DNA of 47,839 bases from Paenibacillus barengoltzii NBRC 101215 (GCF_004000745.1 NZ_BILV01000036.1:1-47839); one strand, 5' to 3'; numbered from the stretch's first letter, positions 34,807 to 43,770 are shown. Numbers and translations are program-made. Notes: generated by a model not told the origin, from the letters alone.

Positions 34807-36299
34807 AAATGGACGCTGTCACGAAATTGACAACGAAATTGCTCGCCGGAAAGGCGTTCTTCTTTTAACAAAATTTCTAGGGATTTGTCAAATACTGCCG
34901 AATGCTGTTCCAATAACTGCTTCGTTCTGGCCGCAAGACCCTCCAAAATTCGAGTATTTTCGTTCATCAGCACCTCAGTTGTCACCATATCCATATTCAC
35001 GATCCCCAGCTCAGTTAACCCCGACGTCATCATCGTATGCACGATTTTTAACGCCTGCTCGAAATCGTTACTTGATCCGGTGCTGCGACCGCCATAATAA
35101 ATTTCTTCTGCGGCAGCCCCTGCCAAGGCGATCATGATTTGACCTTCCAGGTACGATTTCGTATACAAGTACTTCTCGTCCTGCGGATTGTGCCGGACAT
35201 AACCCAGCGCTCTTCCGCGCGGACTTAGAGCAACCTGACTGACGCTACCCGGAGCAACAACCTCTGCAGCAATCGCATGGCCCAATTCGTGGATAGCAAC
35301 GCGACGTTTCTCTTCCTCTGCTGCCTGACGATCGGTCTGCTCACCCATCAGCACTTTATCGATCGCGACTGACAGATGTTCCTGGGTGATTTGATCCACG
35401 CCATCCCGCATCGCATAGATTGCCGCTTCATTCATTACGCTTTCCAGCTGAGCGCCGGAGAAGCCGAACGATTCCTCGGCGATTTTGTCCAAGTCGACGT
35501 CCTCCCGCAGCGGTTTATTCGCGGCATGCAGTTCGAGGATATGGCGGCGTCCCTTCTTGTCCGGCAAATCCACTTGTATATGTCGGTCAAAACGGCCCGG
35601 CCGCAGCAGCGCACTGTCCAGCATCTCCTTGCGGTTGGTTGCAGCAATCAGCAAAATCCGCGGCGAGTCGGACGTATAAATGCCGTCCATTTCCGTAAGC
35701 AACTGGTTGAGCGTTTGATCGTATTCCCGCTGCTGTCCGCCTTCACGTTTACCGCCGATGACCTCGATTTCATCAATGAAAATAATCGCGTTTTCCTTGT
35801 TTTCCTTGGCCGCGCGGGTTCTCGCTTCTTTAAACAGATCACGAATCCGGCTAGCCCCCACGCCAACATACATTTCTACAAACTCACTGCCGGAAGCGGC
35901 CACAAACACCGCGTTTGTATAATGCGCCGCTGCTTTAGCAAGCAAAGTTTTGCCGGTTCCAGGAGGACCGGTCAGCAATATCCCTTTAATCGGCCGGATG
36001 CCAAACTTGCTGATTTCCTCATGGCGCACCATGAAATCCAGCGCTTCGCAAAGCTCCTGCTTGGCGCTCTCCTGACCGCCAATCTGCTCGAAGGTCAGCT
36101 TCGCGGGTCCGCGCTTCTTGCGTTTCCGTTCCTGGGCGGCTCCAATCGTAATGCCGCCGCGCATTTTGAGCATGGCAAATACCGCACCGAATAACACGAT
36201 AGCTGTAACGAGTGGAATGATGTTCACGCCAATGACCGCCAAAAAGACAATGAGTACAAGTATAAAGCCAAGCGCAGCTTCAATGATCCATTTACGCAT
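34797..36299 (-). CDS. FtsH-like membrane AAA protease with short N-terminus
   Basis: A 500-residue AAA protein of the FtsH family. Two adjacent hydrophobic segments (about 6-26 and 29-45) replace the usual pair separated by an outer domain of about 70 residues. The AAA module (about 66-310) has Walker A GPPGTGKT (111-118), pore loop FVEMYVGVGAS, Walker B IIFIDE (172-177) and the second region of homology RPGRFDRHI. The M41 peptidase has the zinc motif HELGH (337-341, in place of the common HEAGH) and Asp412 as probable third ligand, so proteolysis should be retained. Shorter than normal FtsH (about 600-700). Its start overlaps the preceding gene by 8 bases. Confidence 0.9.
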   Translation of the reverse strand: MRKWIIEAALGFILVLIVFLAVIGVNIIPLVTAIVLFGAVFAMLKMRGGITIGAAQERKRKKRGPAKLTFEQIGGQESAKQELCEALDFMVRHEEISKFGIRPIKGILLTGPPGTGKTLLAKAAAHYTNAVFVAASGSEFVEMYVGVGASRIRDLFKEARTRAAKENKENAIIFIDEIEVIGGKREGGQQREYDQTLNQLLTEMDGIYTSDSPRILLIAATNRKEMLDSALLRPGRFDRHIQVDLPDKKGRRHILELHAANKPLREDVDLDKIAEESFGFSGAQLESVMNEAAIYAMRDGVDQITQEHLSVAIDKVLMGEQTDRQAAEEEKRRVAIHELGHAIAAEVVAPGSVSQVALSPRGRALGYVRHNPQDEKYLYTKSYLEGQIMIALAGAAAEEIYYGGRSTGSSNDFEQALKIVHTMMTSGLTELGIVNMDMVTTEVLMNENTRILEGLAARTKQLLEQHSAVFDKSLEILLKEERLSGEQFRCQFRDSVHLPA

Positions 36300-36825
36300 T
36301 TGGCCACACCCCCATCCGTTCCGGCGTACGCGGCAAAATAATAAATTTGCTGTATTGTCCGTCTGTTAAGGTGATGTACACGTTTTTCTCATCCATTTCC
36401 GCCGTAGCCTGCAGCTTGCTGTTCTCCTGCTCCATCTGTTTCAGCGCAGCCGTAATTTGGGTATATTGCTTATTTTCCATGGCCTGAGCGACAGTAAACA
36501 TCGCATTTTCCCACAACTGGTCAAGCTCCGGCGAGGAATGATCCTCGATATTCAGCTTCAATGTACGGCTGCCGATTTGCTTCTCCCCGTTCTTTTCGAT
36601 GTGCCGAACCAATTCACCCAAATCCGTCCCGGGCTTCAAATTCAGCTTCAGTTCCAGCTCATCCGCCTTCACATTCATATCGACATGATTAACCCCATCT
36701 ACACTCTTCACAATATTCTCCAGCGGACGCTCAATCGCCCACTGCCGATATAAGAACCATCCACCAAATAAAACAAGGGCGGAAATAGCAATGCTTGCAG
36801 CAATTGGTCCAATACGCAGTTTCAC
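36292..36825 (-). CDS. Membrane-anchored protein of unknown function, coupled to FtsH-like protease
   Basis: I do not recognise a family. The 177-residue product has one N-terminal membrane helix (about 7-27, preceded by few charges) and a mixed alpha/beta soluble part with many Glu/Lys/Gln, containing a segment resembling small ferredoxin-like folds (VNHVDMNVKADELELKLNLK). Its last 8 bases overlap the start of the FtsH-like protease, so the two are made together. It might be an adaptor, inhibitor or substrate of that protease; this is inference from gene order only. Confidence 0.72.
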   Translation of the reverse strand: MKLRIGPIAASIAISALVLFGGWFLYRQWAIERPLENIVKSVDGVNHVDMNVKADELELKLNLKPGTDLGELVRHIEKNGEKQIGSRTLKLNIEDHSSPELDQLWENAMFTVAQAMENKQYTQITAALKQMEQENSKLQATAEMDEKNVYITLTDGQYSKFIILPRTPERMGVWPNA

Positions 36826-37004
36826 GAGATGTCCCCCTTATCTATATAAATAATCTACTATATTGTATATATTCACGTATATCAAAACTACAAGTAACAG
36901 TATATCACATCGTATATATAAATTCGAAGGAATGTGTGAATATATTTAAAAATAAAGTCTAGTAGTTCTAACCCGAAATGCTACAATTTCTCAAGCCAAA
37001 CATA

Positions 37005-37053
37005 AAAAACGGTTCCGCCATTCAGGCTCTTCGCCTAAACAACGAAACCGTTA
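37005..37053 (-). terminator. Terminator of the ypmB-like gene
   Basis: Reading leftward, AACGGTT (37053-37047) pairs with AACCGTT (37015-37009) around an inner AGGCGAAGAGCCT hairpin, then TTTTTT. The rest of the gap to 36826 is very A/T-rich, with many TATATA stretches, and probably holds the promoter of the unknown-protein/FtsH-like pair. Confidence 0.8.
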
Positions 37054-37079
37054 GATATGATTCATTCGTAGACTCCCCG

Positions 37080-37565
37080 TCAACGATTCGGCAGGGTGAA
37101 CACTTCCGGCAAAGCTTCGCCGGTCGTGAAACTGAAAAACCGGTAGTAATGGTGGTCCTTCTCCTTATAGAACAGCTGCCACACCAGTTGATTATTGTAA
37201 ATGCCTGGAAGCAGCCGAACCACTCGGATCCCTGGCAATGATTGTTTGATGATCGCTCGCATTTGGTTCTCGGACTTACCATCAGCCAGCAGGCGTATCT
37301 CCGGATCATGTCCTTCCCGCAGCCAGACCATCATCTGACGACCGGAGGCATCTTCACCTTGTACGACCCAGATGACTTCATCCCATACCGACTTCCAAAC
37401 TTTGTCGCCCCGGACGAGATCTGTCTCTTGCTTTGCCTGCTGAATGGCGGCTCTTTCGGCTTCCCACGTATCCTCATGAATGTATAGATAAAACCGGTGG
37501 AGACCCAGGAGCACGATCAACAGGATCACAAGGGACAGCAGGATCCATTTCGTTCGCTTCCTCAA
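37080..37565 (-). CDS. YpmB-like protein (DUF5590)
   Basis: A 161-residue protein with one N-terminal membrane anchor (about 7-27) and an external PepSY-like domain, matching the DUF5590/YpmB family. In B. subtilis, ypmB also lies between dinG and asnS. Here it is the last gene after dinG, rex and mtaD and ends in a strong terminator. Function unknown; an extracytoplasmic role at the membrane is likely from topology. Purine-rich GGGAAAGGAAGAG precedes the start. Confidence 0.83.
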   Translation of the reverse strand: MRKRTKWILLSLVILLIVLLGLHRFYLYIHEDTWEAERAAIQQAKQETDLVRGDKVWKSVWDEVIWVVQGEDASGRQMMVWLREGHDPEIRLLADGKSENQMRAIIKQSLPGIRVVRLLPGIYNNQLVWQLFYKEKDHHYYRFFSFTTGEALPEVFTLPNR

Positions 37566-37625
37566 GCTTCTCTTCCTTTCCCTTCCTATGCAAGCAGCCT
37601 CCTTCTGGAAACCGCGCGCCGCTCA

Positions 37626-38924
37626 TTATCGTGCCAGCAGTCCCTCAAACGCCGCCTGCGCCTCGTAGCGGATACGTTCCTCATCCAGCGTCAAGCAAGC
37701 CCCGTGTTTGACAACCTGCTTGCCGTTCACCCAGACATGCTCCACGTCCTTGGCCCCAGCGGAGTAAACGGTATGGGAGATATAATCTGTTCTCGGCAGG
37801 AAATGGGCTTGCTCCGTGTTCAAGGCGATAATATCTGCCTTCATGCCTGCAGCCAGCTTGCCTGTATTTTGCAAGAAGACTGATTTTGCACCGTATTCCG
37901 TTCCCATCTTCAAGGCTTCCAGTGCCGGAACCGCCGTTGGATCGCCGGATACGCCTTTATGGATCAGCGCAGCCAAACGAATCTCCTCCAGCATATCCAG
38001 GTTATTGTTGCTCGCCGGACCGTCGGTCCCCAGCGATACCACTACGCCTTTCTTCAAGAGTTCAGGTACGCGGGCGACACCGCTAGCCAGCTTCAAGTTA
38101 CTGCCCGGGTTATGCGAAATTGTAACTCCGTGGGCTGCCAAGATATCGATTTCCTCGTCGGTCAAATGCACCGCATGGGCAAGCAGGGTTGGGCGGGAGA
38201 ACATCCCCAGCTTCAACAAATGCTCTACCGGACGGACGCCGTAATCGTTCACGTTCTGCTCTACCTCGGCGCGCGTCTCCGACATATGCGTATGCATTGG
38301 CAAATCGAGATCATGGGCAGCTTGCACAAATTTCTCGATGAAAGCCGGCGGGCAGGTGTACGGTGCATGCGGTGACATCATCGTGGTGATGCGTCCTTCT
38401 GCCTTGCCGTGCCAGTTCTGCGCAAACGCGATCGCTTCCTTGAGCTTCTGATCTTGCTCTTCCGGGGAGCACAAACCGATGGCCCCGCGCATCAGCACGG
38501 CGCGAATGCCTGATTCCTCCACGACTTTGGCCACTTCGTCCATATGATCGTACATATCCAGGAACGTCGTCGTGCCGCCCTTGAGCATTTCCAACACGGA
38601 CAATGCCGTACCGGCATACACATCCGCTGCCGTAAATTTGGCTTCCATTGGCCACATTTTCTCCTGCAGCCAGGTTTGCAGCACCATGTCATCTCCGTAA
38701 CCGCGCAGCAGCGACATCGCCGCATGGCCATGGGTATTGATCAGGCCCGGCAAGAATAACAACCCTTTGCCGTCCAAAGTCTCGGCGCCTTCCACGCCTT
38801 CCGGGCGCTCTTCCCCAATATAGCTGATCGTATCGCCCTCAACGAGCATATATCCGTGAACCACAGGACGATCCGCATCTAAAACGGCAAACGTCCCGTT
38901 CTTAATTAACCATTTCCGACTCAT
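37626..38924 (-). CDS. mtaD: 5-methylthioadenosine/S-adenosylhomocysteine deaminase family amidohydrolase
   Basis: A 432-residue metal-dependent amidohydrolase of the TrzN/MtaD type. Metal ligands are visible in INTHGHAAMSLLRG (His65, His67), HTHMSETRAEVEQ and LGTDGPASNNNLDM (Asp). The substrate region SPHAPYTCPP is as in MTA/SAH deaminases, so deamination of methylthioadenosine or S-adenosylhomocysteine to inosine forms is the best guess; guanine or s-triazine activity is less likely. Its ATG overlaps the rex stop (ATGA), so it is translated with rex. The methionine-salvage gene mtnB lies far away in the window. Confidence 0.87.
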   Translation of the reverse strand: MSRKWLIKNGTFAVLDADRPVVHGYMLVEGDTISYIGEERPEGVEGAETLDGKGLLFLPGLINTHGHAAMSLLRGYGDDMVLQTWLQEKMWPMEAKFTAADVYAGTALSVLEMLKGGTTTFLDMYDHMDEVAKVVEESGIRAVLMRGAIGLCSPEEQDQKLKEAIAFAQNWHGKAEGRITTMMSPHAPYTCPPAFIEKFVQAAHDLDLPMHTHMSETRAEVEQNVNDYGVRPVEHLLKLGMFSRPTLLAHAVHLTDEEIDILAAHGVTISHNPGSNLKLASGVARVPELLKKGVVVSLGTDGPASNNNLDMLEEIRLAALIHKGVSGDPTAVPALEALKMGTEYGAKSVFLQNTGKLAAGMKADIIALNTEQAHFLPRTDYISHTVYSAGAKDVEHVWVNGKQVVKHGACLTLDEERIRYEAQAAFEGLLAR

Positions 38925-39565
38925 ACGTTGCTTGTTTCCTTTCCGTTTTCCAAGTAGTAAGCCAAGCTCAGCAAATCTGTGGTGAAATCAGCCGCATGAA
39001 TCCGAACTTCCGGCGGAACCTTCAGAATCGTTGGCGCGAAGTTCAGAATCGCACCGATTCCGGCGGCCACCAGCTCGTCCGCCACCCGTTGGGCTTCTGT
39101 ATCCGGTACGGTGATGATGCCAATGCGGATATTTTTCGCCCGAACAGTTTCCGCCAGCTCTTCGATCGGCTGAATCGTAATGTTGTTGATCTGCTTACCA
39201 ATTTTCGCCGGCGAAGCGTCGAACACCGCAACAATCTTCATATTATCCTTCAAATACGCATTATAATTCGAAAGGGCTTGGCCCAGATTCCCGGCGCCCA
39301 CCAGCGCGACGTTAATCTGTTGGTCCAGATTTAAAATTTGTTGAATTTTCTCAATCAAATAAGCGACATCGTAGCCGATCCCCTTCCGGCCAAAATCGCC
39401 GAAATAAGCTAAATCCTTACGGATTTGCGCCGGATTAAGATCCAGCTTCTGTCCAAGCTCCTGGGAGGACACCGTTGGCACCTCACGGCGGCTGAGTTCA
39501 TTTAAAAAACGCAGGTAAACCGGCAGTCTGCGGACGACAGCGTCCGAAATTTTATCTGACTTCAT
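38921..39565 (-). CDS. rex: Redox-sensing transcriptional repressor Rex
   Basis: A 214-residue Rex repressor that reads the NADH/NAD+ ratio. An N-terminal winged helix (about 1-75; VSSQELGQKLDLNPAQIRKDL, YFGDFGRKGIGYDV) precedes a Rossmann domain (about 85-205; VALVGAGNLGQALSNY). It represses fermentation and respiration genes when NADH is low. Coupled by an ATGA overlap to mtaD and located 41 bases after dinG. I saw no TTGTGA-N6-TCACAA Rex box in the window, including in front of hbd-ackA. Confidence 0.96.
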   Translation of the reverse strand: MKSDKISDAVVRRLPVYLRFLNELSRREVPTVSSQELGQKLDLNPAQIRKDLAYFGDFGRKGIGYDVAYLIEKIQQILNLDQQINVALVGAGNLGQALSNYNAYLKDNMKIVAVFDASPAKIGKQINNITIQPIEELAETVRAKNIRIGIITVPDTEAQRVADELVAAGIGAILNFAPTILKVPPEVRIHAADFTTDLLSLAYYLENGKETSNV

Positions 39566-39606
39566 GCATTGTTCCCCCTATTCTCCATTACGATCTATGA
39601 AGCGGC

Positions 39607-42462
39607 TTAGGCTTCGGGATTTAACCATTCCGAGATACGCGGCACCATTTGAGTTAATGGCATATGCTCCATCTTCGGTCCTGGCAATGAGTATAAGAAA
39701 TATTTTCCATAATATGATTCCAGGATCCGGGTATCATAAACGATCACGATGCCGCGATCCTGCGACGAACGGACAAGTCGTCCGAACCCTTGCTTAAAGC
39801 GAATGACCGCCTGCGGGACAGACAGCTTCATGAATGGATTCTTCTTCTCCCGCTGCAGACGTTCGCTCTTCGCTTCCACCAGCGGATGGTTTGGCGGCTG
39901 GAACGGCAAGCGTACAATTGCTAAACTGGTCAGCGCCTCGCCAGGGATATCCACCCCTTCCCAGAAGCTGCTTGTCCCGAGCAGCACCGATGCGCTGTTC
40001 CCTTGGAAGCGCCGGGTCAGCTTGGTGCGGCTGCCGCTGTCCATCCCTTGCCCGATCACCGTGATGCCTTCCGCTGCAAGCCGTTCTTTCAGCGGGTCAT
40101 ACACCTGCCTGAGCATCTTGTACGATGTAAACAGCACTAGCATGCGCCCCTGTGTCGCCACCGCGGCATCCGCCAGCGATTGTACCAGCGTGTTAATGAA
40201 ATGATCATCCCCCACGCTGCCTTTCACACTTGGAAAATCGCGCGGAATCACCAGCAACGCCTGATCACGGTAATTAAACGGCGATGGCAGCATCGCGGTG
40301 ATCAGCCGATCCTCTTCCGCTGCCTCCGTCAAGCCAAGCTGCTCAATCATATATTGGAACGATTTATCTACAGATAAAGTCGCAGACGTCATGACGACGC
40401 TCTTCTTCCGATCGAAGAAAAATTGCTTCAACTGAGCGCTGACGTCAATCGGCACCGCATACATTTGCAGCGACCGGCTGCGGAAGTTCCCGTTCGCTTC
40501 CATCCAATAGACGGTATCCTCGCTCTCTAGCTTCATGAAGAAGCGAAGCGCTTCCCGTTCTCCGGCTAAATCTTTAAACAACCCGCTAATATCGGTGATC
40601 AAGCTCTCCGCTGCATAATCGTCCTGCTCTTCTCGGATTTCGGACAGAAGGCGCTCCCCTTTCCGAAGCACGTCGCCGAGACCTACATAAATTTGATTCT
40701 CTAGCGCGGTCAACGTCTCCCAATCCTTGGGCTTGCGATTCGGCAGCAACCGGTACACGAACTGTCCAGGATCACCAGGGGCGGCGTCACTGCGGTCAGG
40801 CATTAAGCTGAACAGCAACTCGCTGAGCTTGTCCCAGCTCTCCTTCACATCCACCAGCGTAGGGAAGATTCCGTCGATGACCGAACACCAATCCGAGGAT
40901 TTCTCTGCGGCTGACGCTTCGAGCGTGCTGCGGAGGTTGGCCAATTGCCCCGTCTTGCTGTCTTTATACAGCCGGGTCAGCGTATGCACAACCGTAAAAT
41001 ACTTCATATGAATCCCCAAATGCTTGCCGGCCACATCCTCTAAATGATGCGCTTCATCGATTACTAATCGCTCGTAGCCCGGCAGCAGCTGATGCCCCGC
41101 CTGGATGTCTGTAAACAGCTTGGAGTGGTTCGTAATCACCACGTCCGCGACACCGGCTTCGTGTTTTGCGCGATGATAGAAGCATTTGCGGAACCAAGGA
41201 CAGGAGCGGCCCAAGCAGGATTCCGACTCACTGGCCACTGTCTCCCAAAAATCACCGCCGCGATTGCCGAGATTCAGCTCTTCGTCATCGCCGCTTTCTG
41301 TTTGGGTCAGCCATACGACCATTTGCGCGGCCGTCATCACCTCTTCTTTAGGTGTAGAGAAGTCTTTTCTATTTATTTTATGTTCAAATTTGCGCAAGCA
41401 CAAATAATGCTGCCTACCTTTAAAAACGGCTGCACGAAACGGAAAAGGCACGACCTCCGTCAACAACGGCACATCGCGCTCTCTAAGCTGTTCCTGCAGG
41501 TTGATCGTGTGCGTGCTCACCATGACCTTCTCTTCATTCTTGACGCTGTGGTAAATGGCCGGCAGCAGATATCCCAAGGATTTGCCCGTCCCAGTTCCAG
41601 CCTCAACGAGCAGGTGCTTATCTTCCTCAAAAGCTCGCATGACCTCGTGTAGCATCATGTTCTGAGCTTCCCGTTCCTCGTACTGCGGCAATCGTTCCCG
41701 CAGCCGTTCTCGGACCTGCTCCATAAACTGCTCGAAGGTCACGTTCTCCAGCGGATTACGTTCCGTGCTGTCCCTTGGCGCTTCGATGTCGAGCCAATCT
41801 TCCACCTGCAAGGCGAATTGGCGGTAGTAGACATAGCCGTCTTCGCTTGGCAAAGCTTCCCGCTCTTTTTCCTGCACCATGGCATCAAAAAACCACCCGA
41901 GATCGCTGTCCTCACCGGCAAACAGATCTGCCAAACGCTGTAAAGTCAATAGCGGCAATCGGTCACATTCCTCCAAGCATTTGAGGAAAATCAGCGCTGT
42001 CGCCAATGCGTCACTGTCCGCCTGGTGCGGACGCTCATGCTCCACCTCAAACTCCGCCGCCACCATCCCTAGCTGGTAGGAAGTCAGTGAAGGGAACAGA
42101 ATTTTCAGGAAATCCATCGTATCCAGAATCCGTCCTGTAAACGGCAAATACCCCGTCTTGTCCAAGGCGCTCTGCAGGTAGTTAAAATCAAACGCTACAT
42201 TGTGCCCAACCAACACGACGTCGTTAAGTAGTGGAACCATCTCCACCATCACTTCGTCCAGCTCTGGCGCATCCTTCACATCCTCTTCGGTAATGCCCGT
42301 TAACCCCGTAATAAGCGGAGGAATCGGTACGCCCGGCTTAACGAAGGAACGATACACCTGAGAAATTGATCGATCCGGCTCTATAATGGCAAGTCCCACT
42401 TGAATGATTTCATCAGAGGACTGGTTACCCGTCGTTTCAAAATCAAGCACAGCATATTTCAT
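39607..42462 (-). CDS. dinG: DinG-type helicase with N-terminal 3'-5' exonuclease
   Basis: A 951-residue fusion of a DEDDh exonuclease (about 1-165; DFETTG at 7-12, HNVAFDFN, HQADSDALA) with an XPD/DinG-type helicase (about 250-940). Walker A is GTGTGKS (near 289-295) and the DEAH box near 470. Four cysteines, Cys355, Cys416, Cys421 and Cys427 in CLRKF and CLGRSCPWFRKC, match the iron-sulfur ligand spacing (C-x4-C-x5-C) of E. coli DinG. The Staphylococcus aureus DinG studied experimentally lacks that cluster. The start ATG 42462 begins the exonuclease fold directly; ATG 42483 is an alternative, and neither has a strong site. Confidence 0.94.
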   Translation of the reverse strand: MKYAVLDFETTGNQSSDEIIQVGLAIIEPDRSISQVYRSFVKPGVPIPPLITGLTGITEEDVKDAPELDEVMVEMVPLLNDVVLVGHNVAFDFNYLQSALDKTGYLPFTGRILDTMDFLKILFPSLTSYQLGMVAAEFEVEHERPHQADSDALATALIFLKCLEECDRLPLLTLQRLADLFAGEDSDLGWFFDAMVQEKEREALPSEDGYVYYRQFALQVEDWLDIEAPRDSTERNPLENVTFEQFMEQVRERLRERLPQYEEREAQNMMLHEVMRAFEEDKHLLVEAGTGTGKSLGYLLPAIYHSVKNEEKVMVSTHTINLQEQLRERDVPLLTEVVPFPFRAAVFKGRQHYLCLRKFEHKINRKDFSTPKEEVMTAAQMVVWLTQTESGDDEELNLGNRGGDFWETVASESESCLGRSCPWFRKCFYHRAKHEAGVADVVITNHSKLFTDIQAGHQLLPGYERLVIDEAHHLEDVAGKHLGIHMKYFTVVHTLTRLYKDSKTGQLANLRSTLEASAAEKSSDWCSVIDGIFPTLVDVKESWDKLSELLFSLMPDRSDAAPGDPGQFVYRLLPNRKPKDWETLTALENQIYVGLGDVLRKGERLLSEIREEQDDYAAESLITDISGLFKDLAGEREALRFFMKLESEDTVYWMEANGNFRSRSLQMYAVPIDVSAQLKQFFFDRKKSVVMTSATLSVDKSFQYMIEQLGLTEAAEEDRLITAMLPSPFNYRDQALLVIPRDFPSVKGSVGDDHFINTLVQSLADAAVATQGRMLVLFTSYKMLRQVYDPLKERLAAEGITVIGQGMDSGSRTKLTRRFQGNSASVLLGTSSFWEGVDIPGEALTSLAIVRLPFQPPNHPLVEAKSERLQREKKNPFMKLSVPQAVIRFKQGFGRLVRSSQDRGIVIVYDTRILESYYGKYFLYSLPGPKMEHMPLTQMVPRISEWLNPEA

Positions 42463-42556
42463 TGCAATTAGATGTCCCTTCATTCCAGTCTCTTTACAGC
42501 ATAACAGAAGATAGCCAATTTGAAAATTAATACAAACCATATCTGTAATAAAAATC

Positions 42557-42606
42557 ACAAAATAAAACAAGCGATGCGCCGCCGTAAGCGGGGGTTCGCA
42601 TCGCTT
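42557..42606 (-). terminator. Terminator of the TPR gene
   Basis: Reading leftward, AAGCGATGCG (42606-42597) pairs with CGCATCGCTT (42578-42569), then GTTTTATTTT. It separates the TPR gene from dinG, which must therefore have its own promoter within about 42463-42556. Confidence 0.88.
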
Positions 42607-42659
42607 CCAAAACATGCCGTAATAAGTGCGTGAATTTCCAAGTCAATGAGCGATAAATC

Positions 42660-43292
42660 CTACAATAACGACGTCAACTCGGGACCGTAATGGAGTTTCC
42701 CTGTACTGTTCGCACAGGCCTCCAAATTGGCCAACGGCTCGGGTAAGGACGGATCATGGTGGTGAGCCAACTTGAAGTACTCTTTTGCCTTGTCAAATAC
42801 GCCCTTGTGCGCCTCAATACACCCCAGCGCGTTGTAGATAATAGAACGCAGCCGCTTATTTGCAGCCTTTTCCAGCACGATCCAGAAATGCTTGGCGGCT
42901 TTGTCATATTGCTCGAGGTGCAGATGGCACATCCCCAGATAGGTCCGGGCTAACATGCTGTCCGTAAATTGCTTCACCACCTGCTCGAATTGGGCAGAAG
43001 CCTGGGGAAACATCAGCAGCTTGTAATATCCTTGACCTTTCACAAAGGCGGGGTCATCCAATTCAGGAAGATCGGGAATTTCTCTGGACTCCAGACTTCG
43101 GAACGCATGGCGTAAATATCCCATTTTCTCCTCAAAGCTCAACCATTCCTCGATAATGCCGTCACTCATATGCTGAAGCAGGTTCCACTTTTTCGCAAGT
43201 TCCTGCTTCTGGGCTTGGCCAGCCAAGGGGTATTTCCTCGTGATTTCGTCCAACATCTCATTCATTTCCGCAAACACATGCTGAAACATCAT
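42660..43292 (-). CDS. Tetratricopeptide-repeat protein
   Basis: A soluble, all-helical protein of about 210 residues. A Met/Lys-rich N-terminal coiled region is followed by two to three TPR-like units (about 85-195; YYKLLMFPQASAQFEQVV, ARTYLGMCHLHLEQYDKAAKHF and YNALGCIEAHKGVFDKAKEYFK), so it probably binds a partner protein. The specific role is unknown. ATG 43292 is the best start because AGGGGGG ends 6 bases before it; the upstream ATG at 43298 touches that site. It lies alone between the terminator before dinG and the unusual 52-bp repeat array. Confidence 0.82.
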   Translation of the reverse strand: MMFQHVFAEMNEMLDEITRKYPLAGQAQKQELAKKWNLLQHMSDGIIEEWLSFEEKMGYLRHAFRSLESREIPDLPELDDPAFVKGQGYYKLLMFPQASAQFEQVVKQFTDSMLARTYLGMCHLHLEQYDKAAKHFWIVLEKAANKRLRSIIYNALGCIEAHKGVFDKAKEYFKLAHHHDPSLPEPLANLEACANSTGKLHYGPELTSLL

Positions 43293-43432
43293 TCGCATCC
43301 CCCCTAACGAAAATGAAATCAGTCCGAGCCTTACGTACATTTTTTGTTTCGCGGGACGATTTCATTCCGGCAGGGAGGAATTACACTTTTTGATGGATGG
43401 ATCTCTGGGGGTCATGTGGAATTGTATGTGGA

Positions 43433-43718
43433 ATTGTATGTGAAAAATCAAGTACATTTCAGCGGTTGTTGCGGCTTACACCCCAATGTACTCGAAATTT
43501 CATGTACAATGCGGTGTTTTTGCCCTCTTGGGGCGGAATGTACTCGAAATTTCATGTACATTTAGGCGTTTCCCGGGCATTTCGCCTAATTCTATATGAA
43601 AAATCATGTATATTGGCGAGGGATTGCGAACTACAGTCAGATTATGTGCGAAAAATCAAGTACATTGCGGTGGTTGTTGTTGCTCACAGCCCAATGTACT
43701 CGAAAAATCATATACATT
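43433..43718. repeat. Six-copy array of 26-bp palindromes at exact 52-bp period
   Basis: Six related 26-bp units start at 43433, 43485, 43537, 43589, 43641 and 43693, always 52 bases apart, with 26-base spacers. Copies two and three read AATGTAC-TC-GAAATTTC-AT-GTACA-(A/T)T. In copy three 11 of 13 pairs of the dyad are complementary. The others carry GAAAAATC in the centre and degenerate arms. Spacers one and five resemble each other (both with GGTTGTTG), so the ancestral unit was probably 52 bases with a slowly evolving palindromic half. A 12-base direct repeat (AATTGTATGTGG) abuts the first copy. No gene lies in 43293-43845. Confidence 0.9.
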
Positions 43719-43770
43719 TCGGTGACATCAGTATAGTGTAACGCGGACACACCATATTTAAACACACCAA

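Noticed and set aside
43433..43718. CRISPR array
   Set aside because: Repeats are degenerate, palindromic along their whole 26-base length and only 52 bases apart; two spacers resemble each other; and there is no cas gene in the window.
43397..43741. Open frame of 114 codons through the repeat array
   Set aside because: It only exists because the 52-base repeats lack stops in that frame. It has no ribosome site and no protein-like composition.
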